A stretch of DNA of 64,000 nucleotides from Bacillota bacterium (GTDB taxonomy: Bacteria; Bacillota; Clostridia; Acetivibrionales; DSM-1351): positions 1 to 64,000 of the forward strand of contig JAEVZU010000193.1 in assembly GCA_023392075.1 (NCBI GenBank), given 5' to 3'. Within the stretch, counting starts at the first letter, position 1, and every line of letters starts with the position of its first letter. Positions 7,196 through 16,797 of this stretch are shown piece after piece. The position numbers were made by a program, and so were the translations under genes. The notes beneath the pieces were generated by a model. The model was not told the DNA's origin. It searched no databases and saw only the letters and a program-made list of their open reading frames with translations.

Positions 7196-8923
7196 TTACA
7201 TTAAACTCTGAATGTTACATAAATTTGCATATACACCGTTTAATTTTAAAAGCTCGTCATGCCTGCCTTCCTCTGCTATTTTTCCATTTTCCAGAACAAT
7301 TATTTTGTCTGCTCTTTTTACCGTTGACAATCTGTGCGCTATTACAAAAAGAGTTCTTGTCCCGGCAATCTTATTGATAGCTTTCTGAATTTCTGTTTCA
7401 GTTTCGGTATCAACAGCCGAGGTAGCCTCATCAAGTATAAGGATGGGTGAATTTCTGAGCACCGAACGTGCGATAGATATTCTCTGCTTCTGACCTCCGC
7501 TGAGACGCACGCCTCTTTCTCCGATAACAGTATCGTAATTCTCCGGCAGAGACATAATATATTCATGGATGCATGCGGTTTTGGCGGCCTCTTCTATTTG
7601 TTCCCGTGTTGCTTTGTTACTTCCGTAAGAAATATTTTCAGCTATGGTGCCGTTAAAAAGGAATACATCCTGCAATACTATGCTCAGCTGATTCCTGAGC
7701 GATTCCAGCGTCATATCCCTTATATCAATTCCATCCATTAATATTTCCCCGGAATTGGGATCGTAAAATCTGGCCATCAGCGCTGAGACTGTGGTTTTAC
7801 CTACACCTGTTGGTCCCACAAGTGCAATCATCTGACCGGCTCCCACTTTGAAGCTGATATCGTCAAGCACCTGAATATCACCCTTATAGGAAAAGCTGAC
7901 ATTTTTAAATTCCACAGCACCCGACAATTTTCCAGCTTTTTGGGCATGCGGTTTATCCTTTATATCAGGATTGGTATCCAGCACCTCAAAAACCCTTTCA
8001 GCTCCGGCCAGTGCCTGCTGCATATCCTCAACAACTCTGGTCAGGGTTGAAATAGGTGTGTAAAACAGGTTCAGGTAAAGCAGAAAAGCTACCACTTCGG
8101 ATATACTCAAATTTGTTTTTAAGGCCAGCAGCGGACCGGCTATCAAAACAATAACCGTACCCAGGGAAGAAATAAAGTTGACGGCAGGGTTTAGTATTCC
8201 GGAATAAAACAGTGCCTTTATTAAAGCCGATGAGTGCTCCTCGGATTTTTCCGAAACTTTTCCAAGCTCATACTCCTGTTTGTTAAAAACCTGTATTTCC
8301 TTCATTCCTGAAAAATTGTCCTGAAGTACTGCATTCAGTTCAGCAATTTTAGCCTGACCAACCTTGAAATACTTCCTTATTTTACGCAGAACAATGGATA
8401 AGAAAGCGATAAAGGGTATTGGAATACAGACCAGCAGGGACAGGAACGGATTTATAAATACAAGTATGACCAATACACCTACCAGTGTGATAATATTAGT
8501 AACAAGATCAGGTATTGCATGCGCAATAAGATTTTCAAAGGTATTTATATCGTTTACCACCCTTGACATGAGCTGTCCGGTTTGTTTGTCATGATAGTAG
8601 CTCATGGAAAGCTTCTGGAAGTGATCGTACAATACTCCGCGAAGACGTGCCACCAGACTCCATGAGGCCACATGTGCAAAATAATTGTTCAGGAACTGGA
8701 ATACAGCTCTTAATGCAAAACACCCTAAAAGTACAAGTGAAAGAACTACAATGGTATTGATGGATCCCCTGTAATCCCCGGTTTCCATTATGGCGATTAT
8801 TTTTGAGGTTATGTACGGAGCAACCAGGTTTATGCCGGAAATCATGAATAATGCGATTGTAGATATCACAAGATAACCGGTCCAGGGTTTTGCAAATTTA
8901 AATAATCTTATTATGTGTTTCAT
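7196..8923 (-). CDS. ABC transporter, fused permease and ATP-binding protein (MsbA/BmrA type exporter)
   Basis: A 575-residue half-transporter: six membrane helices in about residues 15-310 (ABC_membrane domain), then a nucleotide-binding domain with Walker A GPTGVGKTT, Q-loop VLQDVFLFNGTIAENI, signature LSGGQKQR, Walker B ILILDEATSAVD and the switch His in VIAHRLSTV. All catalytic residues are present. Such proteins homodimerise, or pair with a second half-transporter, to export lipids, drugs or peptides; no second half gene is adjacent, so a homodimer is likely. The ATG follows GGAGATAAGT. It is convergent with the M56 gene. The substrate cannot be told from sequence. Confidence 0.92.
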   Translation of the reverse strand: MKHIIRLFKFAKPWTGYLVISTIALFMISGINLVAPYITSKIIAIMETGDYRGSINTIVVLSLVLLGCFALRAVFQFLNNYFAHVASWSLVARLRGVLYDHFQKLSMSYYHDKQTGQLMSRVVNDINTFENLIAHAIPDLVTNIITLVGVLVILVFINPFLSLLVCIPIPFIAFLSIVLRKIRKYFKVGQAKIAELNAVLQDNFSGMKEIQVFNKQEYELGKVSEKSEEHSSALIKALFYSGILNPAVNFISSLGTVIVLIAGPLLALKTNLSISEVVAFLLYLNLFYTPISTLTRVVEDMQQALAGAERVFEVLDTNPDIKDKPHAQKAGKLSGAVEFKNVSFSYKGDIQVLDDISFKVGAGQMIALVGPTGVGKTTVSALMARFYDPNSGEILMDGIDIRDMTLESLRNQLSIVLQDVFLFNGTIAENISYGSNKATREQIEEAAKTACIHEYIMSLPENYDTVIGERGVRLSGGQKQRISIARSVLRNSPILILDEATSAVDTETETEIQKAINKIAGTRTLFVIAHRLSTVKRADKIIVLENGKIAEEGRHDELLKLNGVYANLCNIQSLM

Positions 8924-8973
8924 ACTTATCTCCGGATAATATAATTTTAGTCCAGAAATCTGGCTATCAGATT

Positions 8974-9003
8974 ATTATATCACCATCTTGATTCAGATAC
9001 CAA
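8974..9003 (-). promoter_or_regulatory. Candidate promoter of the ABC transporter gene
   Basis: On the minus strand there is TTGGTA (8998-9003), an 18-bp spacer, then TATAAT (8974-8979), 50 bp before the ABC gene. The -35 is weak. The palindrome CCAGAAATCTGG (8952-8963) just downstream could be an operator. Confidence 0.4.
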
Positions 9004-9039
9004 AAAGGATTATAACTGATTTCTTTGTTATAATCCTTT
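9004..9039 (-). terminator. Terminator of the SLH protein gene
   Basis: A perfect 13-bp stem AAAGGATTATAAC/GTTATAATCCTTT with a 10-base loop, followed on the minus strand by a short T run, about 45 bp after the SLH gene's stop. Confidence 0.75.
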
Positions 9040-9083
9040 ATATATATATATTTCTTTGAAATTTCTTCTAAGCAATCAATATT

Positions 9084-9752
9084 TCAATCTACAACCACTT
9101 GGGGATGTGCCTTGATAAATTCAATGGCATTATATAGCTGTTCGGCAGCTTCGGCCCGAGTAAGTTCGTCTTTGGGATATAAATTTCCCTCTTCATCAGG
9201 TTTTACGACACCATATATCAATGCACGCTGAATAGCTCCGCTGTACTCAACCGTCATCTGGTCAGCATCCTTTATTTCAGGCGGCATGATCTTCAGCAAA
9301 GGCAGATTATAATGCCTTTCCATAGCAGTAACCAGGGTATTTGTAAATTGCTCTTTAGTCCAAAACCGGTTCATTTCTGTGTCTCTATCAACTTCCACTC
9401 CATTGACGGATGCAATAATTAAAGCGTTTGCATACCACGCATCATCATTGGCTTTAGTAAAATAATCCGTCGCTTTTGGTTCTTTTGCAAAGCGTACCAG
9501 GTTAAGGTTTAAGTCCAGAGCTTTTACCAGCATGTGTACTGCCTGGACTGTGGTTACCCTTGAATCCGGTGAAAATATACCTTTATCGGTACCTGCTACA
9601 ATGCCTCTTTCCTGCAGCGAAATAATCTTATCTTTTGCAGGAATGCCCGACAAATCTGTAAATGGTATTGATACCGCTACCGCACTGAGTGTAACTGAGA
9701 GTGAGAGAACTGCTGCAGATGAAAGTGTAATTATTTTCTTTTTAAATGTCAT
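9084..9752 (-). CDS. Secreted S-layer homology (SLH) domain protein
   Basis: A 222-residue protein. A signal peptide of about 27 residues (KKK, hydrophobic core, AVA cleavage area) is followed by SLH repeats: FTDLSGIPAKDKIISLQERGIVAGTDKGIFSPDSRVTTVQAV-like sequence at about 30-75 and a second YPKDELTRAEAAEQLYNAIEF segment near the C-terminus. SLH domains bind pyruvylated cell-wall polymers, so the protein is probably attached to the wall. Nothing else is attached, so it is an SLH-only protein of unknown role. The ATG follows AAGAGGTGATTCC. It is monocistronic, with its own terminator. Confidence 0.85.
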   Translation of the reverse strand: MTFKKKIITLSSAAVLSLSVTLSAVAVSIPFTDLSGIPAKDKIISLQERGIVAGTDKGIFSPDSRVTTVQAVHMLVKALDLNLNLVRFAKEPKATDYFTKANDDAWYANALIIASVNGVEVDRDTEMNRFWTKEQFTNTLVTAMERHYNLPLLKIMPPEIKDADQMTVEYSGAIQRALIYGVVKPDEEGNLYPKDELTRAEAAEQLYNAIEFIKAHPQVVVD

Positions 9753-9897
9753 GGAATCACCTCTTATTGTCTAGTTATAAGGCCTATGCAATATTAGACA
9801 AATATAAAAGAAAAAAGTTCCAACTAACACCTTTAATATTTTATTACAAAAGATTATTTCAGTTTGATTAACTTTCTGCAAAATATCCCGTGTGAGG

Positions 9898-10037
9898 TCG
9901 GCGATTTTTGAGAGAGAATTTGGCTTGCGACAAGGCAAAGACGCGCAAAAAGGCTTTGTGCCTTACAAGCGGCTTCAACGCAGCCGCAGGACAAATCCAC
10001 CACTCAAAAACGTATTGTACATTGTTAATAGAGGGTA
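9898..10037. repeat. Family B element copy B2
   Basis: About 140 bp nearly identical to the interior and right end of copy B1: both hairpins (AAGGC/GCCTT and GCGGCT/AGCCGC) and the right terminal repeat ending AATAGAGGGTA are kept, but the left terminal repeat is missing. It has the same orientation as B1 and B3. It lies upstream of the 10099 gene and could carry or alter its leader. Confidence 0.75.
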
Positions 10038-10098
10038 AGGTAACATAAAACAACACCAAAGAATAATATGGATATATAAACTATTTGGAGATGATATT

Positions 10099-10671
10099 AT
10101 GCGCTTTGAGTACCCGGATGAATACTCGACAATGCCACAGCATTACCCGCCGCACAATTCCTACGATATGTATGAAGAGGATTCCTACTTAACAGATGAG
10201 GATTTCAGGCAGCCTCAGCCTCAATTGAGCAATAATCCTGTAACCGCCAATATAACCCTTTTTAAAGAGCTGACTGCGTATCCCAACTATGGCAATCCCA
10301 GCAGGAATGCCGATATTTTATATACCGGGAACCGGGGAACCTGGACCTTTGATTCTCCTGCGTTTCTGCTTGTTCCCGGCAATCAGAGAGCCCGTATCGT
10401 AATCCGTGCGGTTCTCGATGATCATGTAAATGTACCTGTAAACCGTTATTCAGCCAGAATTACAATCAACGGAACAGTAGTGCACAATGGCAGAGTACAG
10501 CTTCCGCACGGTTCGCCGGCCGGGGGCATTTTTACCAATTGGAGAGAGTTATCCTTCAATATTCCCAATCTTAGGAGAAACAATAGAGTGGTGATAGAAA
10601 ACACTTCATCCACAGGACCGAATGATTGGATCGGGCTGGATTGGATGGAAATCAGACTTCTGCCCAGATAA
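10099..10671 (+). CDS. Hypothetical protein with Tyr/Pro-rich N-terminus and beta-sandwich-like domain
   Basis: A 190-residue protein. The first 45 residues are rich in Tyr, Pro, Asp and Gln and probably disordered. Residues 50-190 alternate short hydrophobic and polar stretches typical of an all-beta domain (ending WIGLDWMEIRLLPR), reminiscent of carbohydrate-binding or jelly-roll folds, but I do not recognise the family. There is no signal peptide or membrane segment. Start ATG follows TTGGAGATGATATT. It stands alone between a family B repeat and the permease gene. A spore-coat or surface role is possible but is only a guess from composition. Confidence 0.65.
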   Translation: MRFEYPDEYSTMPQHYPPHNSYDMYEEDSYLTDEDFRQPQPQLSNNPVTANITLFKELTAYPNYGNPSRNADILYTGNRGTWTFDSPAFLLVPGNQRARIVIRAVLDDHVNVPVNRYSARITINGTVVHNGRVQLPHGSPAGGIFTNWRELSFNIPNLRRNNRVVIENTSSTGPNDWIGLDWMEIRLLPR

Positions 10672-10775
10672 GCAATTATAAAACCAATTCAGGCCAACCA
10701 TACCTATAGTATAATTTACAGGGCCGTCTCAGAACTCAAAGTCTATTTTCAAGTACATTTCGCTTTACCATCCAA

Positions 10776-10816
10776 TTATCATAGTTGTTATATGCAGTAT
10801 ATAACAACTATGATAA
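10776..10816. promoter_or_regulatory. Perfect 18-bp inverted repeat upstream of the permease gene
   Basis: TTATCATAGTTGTTATAT and its exact reverse complement flank a 5-base loop (GCAGT). It lies 120 bp upstream of the KimA-like gene and 105 bp after the preceding stop. There is no T run, so it is a poor terminator. It may be an operator, an mRNA hairpin or a small element. Confidence 0.55.
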
Positions 10817-10937
10817 TAAATTAATAAAAGTAAAACCTATAATTAAATAAATCCTGTTTAATTTTATTCAACTATCAATTATAATTAAGTAATATCTTGG
10901 TATTAACTAAAAATAATGTAATATGTACAGGTGAATT

Positions 10938-12812
10938 ATGAACAAAGGATTAAAAAGATTATTAATTGGCAGACCATTGAAAAATGAAGAGATTCAAGGT
11001 GAAAAATTTGGTGTTTTGTGGGGACTTCCAATACTCTCCAGCGACGCAATTTCCTCCGTTGCCTATGCAGGTCAGGAAATTCTGCTGGTACTGCTGCCCA
11101 TTGCAGGTATACTGGCCTTTAAATACATGGCCTTTATTTCTCTGGCTATTATTGTGCTTTTAGGTATTCTGACTCTTTCATACCGTCAGACAATCGACTG
11201 TTATCCTAACGGCGGCGGGGCTTATGTAGTTGCCAAGGAAAATATCGGTTTGATTGCAGGAGTTACGGCCGGTTCGTCATTATGCATAAGCTATATACTG
11301 ACCGTAGCCGTGAGCATAGCCTCAGGTGTTCAACAAATTGTCTCCGCCTTTCCTGTTTTGAAACCATACACTCCCTACCTGTGCGTAATAGTAATCATAC
11401 TTATGACCCTGGGCAATTTGAGAGGAATTAAGGAATCCGCAAAAATTTTCAGTCTTCCCACTTATTTCTTTATTTTTTCAATTATTCTAATGCTTATTGT
11501 AGGTGTTATAAAGATCATTGCCGGTTATAAACCTGAGCCTCTTGTACTGGATGAGACCAGTTTCCAGCCTATAACTCTGTTTTTAATCCTCAGTGCATTT
11601 ACAAATGGTTGTGCTGCACTTACAGGTGTTGAGGCAGTAAGCAACTCGGTACCAAACTTCAGAGAGCCTTCCACCAAAAATGCAAAAGCGGTGTTGGTGC
11701 TTTTGTCAACTCTGGTATTAATTGTTTTCGGAGGCACATCAATTATTGCCAATTATTACCCCATAAACCCTGAGAATGGTGCAATGCTGATCCAGATAGC
11801 CCAAATGATTTTCGGAAGAAATATACTGTTTTACATTATAACCGGTCTTTCCTTCGGAATTCTGGTACTGGCCGCCAATACCTCATATTTCGGTTTCCCG
11901 AACCTCATATCAGTTATGGCAAAAGAGGGTTACGTCCCAAGGCAGTTAAGCATGAGGGGAGACAGGTTGAGTTTTTCAAACGGGATTATATTTTTATCAG
12001 CCATTGCAGCCCTGCTGATTTTAATATTTAATGCCAATGTTACTAGACTTATCGGTCTGTATGCCATCGGAGTTTTTATATCTTTTACACTGTCCCAGGC
12101 CGGAATGTTTTTCAGATGGGTCAGAAACAAGGGCGACAATTGGATAATAAAAGCTTCAATAAACGGTTTTGGAGCATTGGTAACCTTTATAATAGTAATC
12201 GTTATTGCAATAACAAAGTTTAAAATGGGAGCATGGATTGTTGTAATTGTTATCCCTGTTATGATATTCCTGATGCTGAAAGTAAAAACACATTATACAG
12301 CTCTCCATAAGCAGTTAAAAGTTACCCCCGAAGAATTGAAGGAAGTCAGCATCCCCAGGGATGTTTACACCAATAGGGTCATTGTCCCCATCGCAAGTAT
12401 AAACAGGGCCAGTATCAGGGCATTAAGATTTGCCAGAACGATTTCAGATAATGTAGTAGCTTTCAATGTATCTATTGATGAAGAACAGGGTAAAAAGGTA
12501 CGTGAAAAATACAACATGCTGGACACCGACATACCGTTAATTGTAAAATACTCACCCTTCAGAAAGGTAGTGGAACCCCTGCTGATGTTTATAGAATCAG
12601 CCGAATACGACTATCAGAAAGGGGATATTATTACTGTAATTCTGCCTCAATTTGTTGTTAAGAGGTGGTGGAATAACGTTCTCCACAATCATACAAGAGC
12701 TATAATTGAAAGACAGCTGATCAGGCATAAGCATATTGTTATCTGCACCATGCCTCTTCAAATGAAGGATGATGACAGGGTTCTTAAATCTAAAAAATAT
12801 AAAAACAGATAA
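10938..12812 (+). CDS. kimA: APC superfamily permease, KimA (YdaO)-like potassium importer
   Basis: A 624-residue protein with about 12 membrane helices (residues 30-455) and a 160-residue cytoplasmic C-terminal domain of USP-like type. Conserved stretches match Bacillus KimA from memory: LSSDAISSVAYAGQEIL, SYRQTIDCYPNGGGAYVVAKENIG, CAALTGVEAVSN and RGDRLSFSNGIIFL. KimA is a high-affinity proton-coupled potassium importer inhibited by c-di-AMP. Homologues of this size are often labelled amino acid permeases, so transport of another small solute is possible. ATG follows ACAGGTGAATT. No c-di-AMP riboswitch was recognised in the 266-bp leader, which instead holds a perfect inverted repeat. A terminator follows. 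Confidence 0.8.
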   Translation: MNKGLKRLLIGRPLKNEEIQGEKFGVLWGLPILSSDAISSVAYAGQEILLVLLPIAGILAFKYMAFISLAIIVLLGILTLSYRQTIDCYPNGGGAYVVAKENIGLIAGVTAGSSLCISYILTVAVSIASGVQQIVSAFPVLKPYTPYLCVIVIILMTLGNLRGIKESAKIFSLPTYFFIFSIILMLIVGVIKIIAGYKPEPLVLDETSFQPITLFLILSAFTNGCAALTGVEAVSNSVPNFREPSTKNAKAVLVLLSTLVLIVFGGTSIIANYYPINPENGAMLIQIAQMIFGRNILFYIITGLSFGILVLAANTSYFGFPNLISVMAKEGYVPRQLSMRGDRLSFSNGIIFLSAIAALLILIFNANVTRLIGLYAIGVFISFTLSQAGMFFRWVRNKGDNWIIKASINGFGALVTFIIVIVIAITKFKMGAWIVVIVIPVMIFLMLKVKTHYTALHKQLKVTPEELKEVSIPRDVYTNRVIVPIASINRASIRALRFARTISDNVVAFNVSIDEEQGKKVREKYNMLDTDIPLIVKYSPFRKVVEPLLMFIESAEYDYQKGDIITVILPQFVVKRWWNNVLHNHTRAIIERQLIRHKHIVICTMPLQMKDDDRVLKSKKYKNR

Positions 12813-12815
12813 AAA

Positions 12816-12870
12816 AAGAAGCTGTTGCACAATGAATAAATTTTATTCACCTGGGCAGCAGTTCTTTTTT
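12816..12870 (+). terminator. Terminator of the permease gene
   Basis: An A-rich start and imperfect stem GAAGCTGTTGC/GCAGCAGTTC with an inner GAATAAATTTTATTC hairpin, followed by seven Ts, a few bases after the permease stop. Confidence 0.7.
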
Positions 12871-12881
12871 TATCCTTTTAA

Positions 12882-13053
12882 TTAACGCGTTGTGCTATTT
12901 GAAATTTTGTTTTTGCTTTTACAGATAGATTTAATCAGAATCAACTGGTACGTGAGTACAACTTCATGAAATAAAATGCACAGTTAAAAGCAATTGCGGT
13001 AAATTGTCGACGAAGGTAAAGTATAAATTAAATTAATTAGCACAACGGGTTAA
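12882..13053. repeat. Family A element copy A2, 172 bp, internally deleted, inverted
   Basis: Ends are TTAACGCGTTGTGCTA (12882-12897) and TAGCACAACGGGTTAA (13038-13053), terminal inverted repeats matching at 15 of 16 positions. The left 140 bp match the reverse complement of the right arm of copy A5 (41272 leftward), including ACTGGTACGTGAGTACAACT and GCAATTGCGGTAAATTGTCG. The centre and the other arm are missing. It lies between the convergent permease and DUF3999 genes. Confidence 0.85.
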
Positions 13054-13079
13054 ATTGGTAAAACGGAATACAGCTTTAT

Positions 13080-14279
13080 TTATTTTTTCAACTTTCTTAC
13101 TACTATAAAGCCCAATACAACGGCAACTATTAAAATAATAATATTAAATATGAGCTTATAGTTTACATTTATTTCTTCCGGCTGCTCTGATGCTGCAACC
13201 TTATTGATATTACCAATATTTAAGAGGTCATAGCCCTCTGTCAGTATTTGATCTTTATAATTTGAGATATCATAACTTTTCGGGGTATTTATTTTATTAC
13301 TGCCGTACTTCAAAGTAAAATCCCCTGTTTCAGAGCCTTTAAAAACCAGCTCATCAACCAGGTATTCAACCTCAACACCTGTTATTTCCACTGGCTTGTC
13401 GTCGTTATTTTCTATAGCTACTTCAGCTTCATTTTTTGTATTCAAATAAGACTTGAGAGGAATGGTTAAATCCCGGTACTTTACGTTATTGAATTCAAGA
13501 TTATAAAGTGTTTTTGTCATACTGCCGTTGAAGGTGGCTTTTCTTTTGAAGGTACTTTCTGTTTTTATTGAAACCTTACTAAGCTTAAGGTTTTTTATAT
13601 TTTTTAAATTGATAACTGTTGTGTTTCCCTTCTCTTCGGTACTATATTCAGGAGTCAGTGTTTCAATGAAATATTCCCTGTTCTGCAATGTCCTGTCATA
13701 ATTTAGTTTAACCGTTGAAAACTCCACCTTCTCCATATTATTGAACAGTTTGATCCGGTAGCAGGTGTATTTTTTGCTGCCATTAAAGTTTATGTACGGC
13801 TTACTGCTGCCGTCCACATTATAGATAATATCGTCCTGAATTTTTTCCCAATGAGTGTTATCGTAGCTTCCGAACAGTTCAAGCTGCTTGGCAAAATTTT
13901 CGCTGCCGCTCAAAAGCTCCATGGATGTGGCAGTGACATCTTCCGGCACAGCATCCTTCAGGGCATAATCATAATAAAAACTATCCTCTTTGATAAAGGA
14001 ATTGACCAGTTCCAACTCATAGCTGTTATGCGTACTTTCTTTGCTTTCGTTGAAATTGTTAATAAAATACGGTACAGGTTCGTTTTTATTATCAAAAATC
14101 ATTATATCAGCCATGTTTTCAGATAAATTATTATAAACTTCAGCAGTCAGCCTCACCGCCTTATAATTCTTATCTCCATGGTTTTTCATATCTGCGCTGT
14201 ATGAAAAATCAGCGGCATATACAAACATTGAACTGAATAAAATGAATATTGCAAAATTAAGTATCATTCTTTTTTTCAT
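13080..14279 (-). CDS. DUF3999-type membrane-anchored exported protein
   Basis: A 399-residue protein with a signal peptide (residues 1-22), a large all-beta extracellular region and one C-terminal membrane helix (about 373-393, IIILIVAVVLGFIVVRKL) followed by KK. The beta region contains a segment like a discoidin-type fold (QLELFGSYDNTHWEKIQDD, then YTCYRIKLFNN). This layout and its pairing with a DUF2339 gene match the DUF3999 family, whose function is unknown. The ATG lies inside the end of the upstream DUF2339 gene (23-bp overlap) with GAGGTAATGCCTG before it, so translation is coupled and the two proteins probably act as a membrane complex. Confidence 0.75.
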   Translation of the reverse strand: MKKRMILNFAIFILFSSMFVYAADFSYSADMKNHGDKNYKAVRLTAEVYNNLSENMADIMIFDNKNEPVPYFINNFNESKESTHNSYELELVNSFIKEDSFYYDYALKDAVPEDVTATSMELLSGSENFAKQLELFGSYDNTHWEKIQDDIIYNVDGSSKPYINFNGSKKYTCYRIKLFNNMEKVEFSTVKLNYDRTLQNREYFIETLTPEYSTEEKGNTTVINLKNIKNLKLSKVSIKTESTFKRKATFNGSMTKTLYNLEFNNVKYRDLTIPLKSYLNTKNEAEVAIENNDDKPVEITGVEVEYLVDELVFKGSETGDFTLKYGSNKINTPKSYDISNYKDQILTEGYDLLNIGNINKVAASEQPEEINVNYKLIFNIIILIVAVVLGFIVVRKLKK

Positions 14280-16797
14280 CAGGCATTACCTCACCATCAA
14301 AATTAATCTTCCTGCTAAAGTATTGATAAACAAATGAAATGGCCAGGAGAGTCAAGCCAAATATAAAGTATGAAACGATTCTATAGCCCTGTGCCAGGAA
14401 AGACAAATCAACAACAAACAATTTAGCGACTGCCATAATACAAAAACCCAAGCCAAACCTTCTTATTAATACATACCTCTTAATAAATCCGAAAATAATC
14501 CATGAAAGTGCAGTCACCAAATAGACAACACTTATCAATGCATTACTAAATTGCAGATTGAACTGGATTATCAGATTTTGGGTCAATATAATTATAAAAT
14601 ACAATGAGATAATGAGGGGATATAATTCAATTCCGATTTTCCGTTTGGCCACCAGCTTCATTATGAATTCACGTACCGCCAATACTGATAAAAGTGAGAT
14701 TGCGGCTATTTCAATTGTTCCGAGAATACATGCTCCCCTTGAAGCATTGTTCGGAAAACCTGTAACCGGTGAAAAGAAATTTAAGAAAAATAGCCACGTA
14801 ATACCTATTATATAAAGTACAGAAGATATACCCTCCGTAACTTTATCCTTAAGAACGTTGATTTTGGGTATCAGGTATGCAATTATGAAGCTGGCTAAAA
14901 TCATTGCAGCATTTATCAGATAATCCGGACTAAAGCTGCTGTCAATTAAAGGTTCAAACAGGCGTTCCCTTAGTTCAATGCCTAAAAGATATAAGGAGAA
15001 AAGCCAGATATTAATCAGGGTACTGTACTTATAAACCTTGATTGACCGTGCCGTCAGTTCATTTTTATAAATCAATGCACTTAAAATTATGATACTTCCG
15101 GCTGTTACAGCCAGGTATTTATATAAAAACAGCGAACTGTCATAATTGGGTATATCAAATAATATAAAGGCGGCAAGACACAAGAAGTTAATTACCGTTC
15201 CCGCTTTTTTAAAACCTTTTACATTCTTAATTATGCCGTATGCCAGCAGCGCAGTTCCTTCAATCAGCCATCCCAGTGAAAACCAGGTTTTATCAAATTG
15301 GAAGGGAATTATGAGCGCAACAAAGGTAAGTCCGGTAATATAAAACAGTGCTCTTGCCTTTCGCTCTTTTTCCATAAAGCTTTCAATAAATCTTCCCATT
15401 GCGATATATATGGCTGCAAACGTCAGAGCCAGAGCACCTGTAAAATCTCCAAGCCCTGTAATATAAAATACCGTATAAAGTAAAATGCTGCTTATTGCAG
15501 TGTTTTTTGCCAGCAGCACAATGTCAGAGGTTCTGAAACTGAGCTTATACCTGTATGCACCGGCAACAGGTATGAGGGTATAAATTATAAAAGCCAGCAC
15601 AATATAGGAGATTGATATCAAATCATCCGCTGAAAATTCCGGAGTGCGTGTACGCCCTTCAAACATGATGGACAATATATAGATTGATCCCATAACATTA
15701 AGCCAGAAACCCATATAAGCAGTTACAAGCCACCGCTTATTCACCGAAATAACCAATGCCAGCATATTGAGCAGAATAAAATATACCATCGCACCGTAAA
15801 CTATGCTCTTATCCCCTTCAATGGAAAGTATGGGCAGATAACCTCCTATAATTGCAAAGCAGGATATGGTTTGGGAGCCATATCTTTGAGACAGTACAAA
15901 AGCACCCGCTGTTATAAGAACAGATAACCCCAGAGCCGGGAACATCCCCAGCAGGCTAAACCTGAAATAGCTCAGGGCAAGTCCGACGTATAAAATTGCA
16001 ATACCCCCGCTTGTAAGCCCAATTGAAAAGACGTTTGTCTTCTTGCGGTTGAAAAATTCACCGGCAATCAGCATTACCAGGCCTATGGCAAAAGTGAAAA
16101 TACTTTTCAGAATATCCGGCAATCTGAAATATGTAAACTGAGAAGCTGCTATAATGCCGATTATTAAAAGAAATATCCCCAATTTATTTATGATATTAAG
16201 TCCGATAAAGGATTCTATATTGTTCTGCTTTATACGGCCTTTAATCTCTTCTTCGGTTAACTGTTCCTGCCTGAGCTTTTGGAACCCGGCTTCCCTGCTT
16301 TCATTCAAAGCCTTGGAATTCCTGAATATTTCTTCTCTTGCAGCCTTGACCCTTTCTTCAAGTAATTTTCTAAGCTCATATATCCTGGGATATATTTCGT
16401 CCTGGAGATTTACCCTGTTGGCTTGCAAAATTCCTGCCATTTCATCTATACGTTTTTTTTCGGCAATTTCAAAGTAAGCAAGTCTGTTTATTTCACCTTC
16501 AATATTGGATTTAAAATAAACCTCCAGCTTTTTATTTGTAGAGTTGAGAATCTGAACTTTTTCGTTGTATAGCTGTTCATATACAGCATTCCTGAGATCT
16601 TTGTTCTCCTGTGACAATTTTTGATTGTCCGATTTCTCCTTGCTAAGTAATTCTTTATATTGAGAAAGTTCCGCTTCCAGTTTTTGGTTCTCACCTAATA
16701 GATCCGTGGCTTCAATAGATGAAATTTCATTTTCAAGGTCGGATACCGCCTCTTTCTGCCTGGCCAGTATACTTTTAAGGTTATTCACCTCTATCAC
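14257..16797 (-). CDS. DUF2339 polytopic membrane protein
   Basis: An 846-residue protein. Residues 1-200 are a long cytoplasmic coiled coil (SDLENEISSIEA, then ELSQYKELLSKEKSDNQKLSQENKDL). Residues 205-830 contain about 20 or more closely packed membrane helices, the DUF2339 pattern. The end is a charged tail (MPDEKKNDT). The family has no assigned activity; roles in cell-envelope assembly or transport are conceivable. The start is a GTG at 16797 after GGGAGGCGAAGTTT. It forms a two-gene operon with the overlapping DUF3999 gene, a pairing seen in other bacteria. Confidence 0.82.
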   Translation of the reverse strand: MIEVNNLKSILARQKEAVSDLENEISSIEATDLLGENQKLEAELSQYKELLSKEKSDNQKLSQENKDLRNAVYEQLYNEKVQILNSTNKKLEVYFKSNIEGEINRLAYFEIAEKKRIDEMAGILQANRVNLQDEIYPRIYELRKLLEERVKAAREEIFRNSKALNESREAGFQKLRQEQLTEEEIKGRIKQNNIESFIGLNIINKLGIFLLIIGIIAASQFTYFRLPDILKSIFTFAIGLVMLIAGEFFNRKKTNVFSIGLTSGGIAILYVGLALSYFRFSLLGMFPALGLSVLITAGAFVLSQRYGSQTISCFAIIGGYLPILSIEGDKSIVYGAMVYFILLNMLALVISVNKRWLVTAYMGFWLNVMGSIYILSIMFEGRTRTPEFSADDLISISYIVLAFIIYTLIPVAGAYRYKLSFRTSDIVLLAKNTAISSILLYTVFYITGLGDFTGALALTFAAIYIAMGRFIESFMEKERKARALFYITGLTFVALIIPFQFDKTWFSLGWLIEGTALLAYGIIKNVKGFKKAGTVINFLCLAAFILFDIPNYDSSLFLYKYLAVTAGSIIILSALIYKNELTARSIKVYKYSTLINIWLFSLYLLGIELRERLFEPLIDSSFSPDYLINAAMILASFIIAYLIPKINVLKDKVTEGISSVLYIIGITWLFFLNFFSPVTGFPNNASRGACILGTIEIAAISLLSVLAVREFIMKLVAKRKIGIELYPLIISLYFIIILTQNLIIQFNLQFSNALISVVYLVTALSWIIFGFIKRYVLIRRFGLGFCIMAVAKLFVVDLSFLAQGYRIVSYFIFGLTLLAISFVYQYFSRKINFDGEVMPDEKKNDT

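Noticed and set aside
10672..10937. c-di-AMP (ydaO-type) riboswitch ahead of the KimA-like gene
   Set aside because: The region lacks the conserved GC-rich core of that class; it is AT-rich with one simple inverted repeat.
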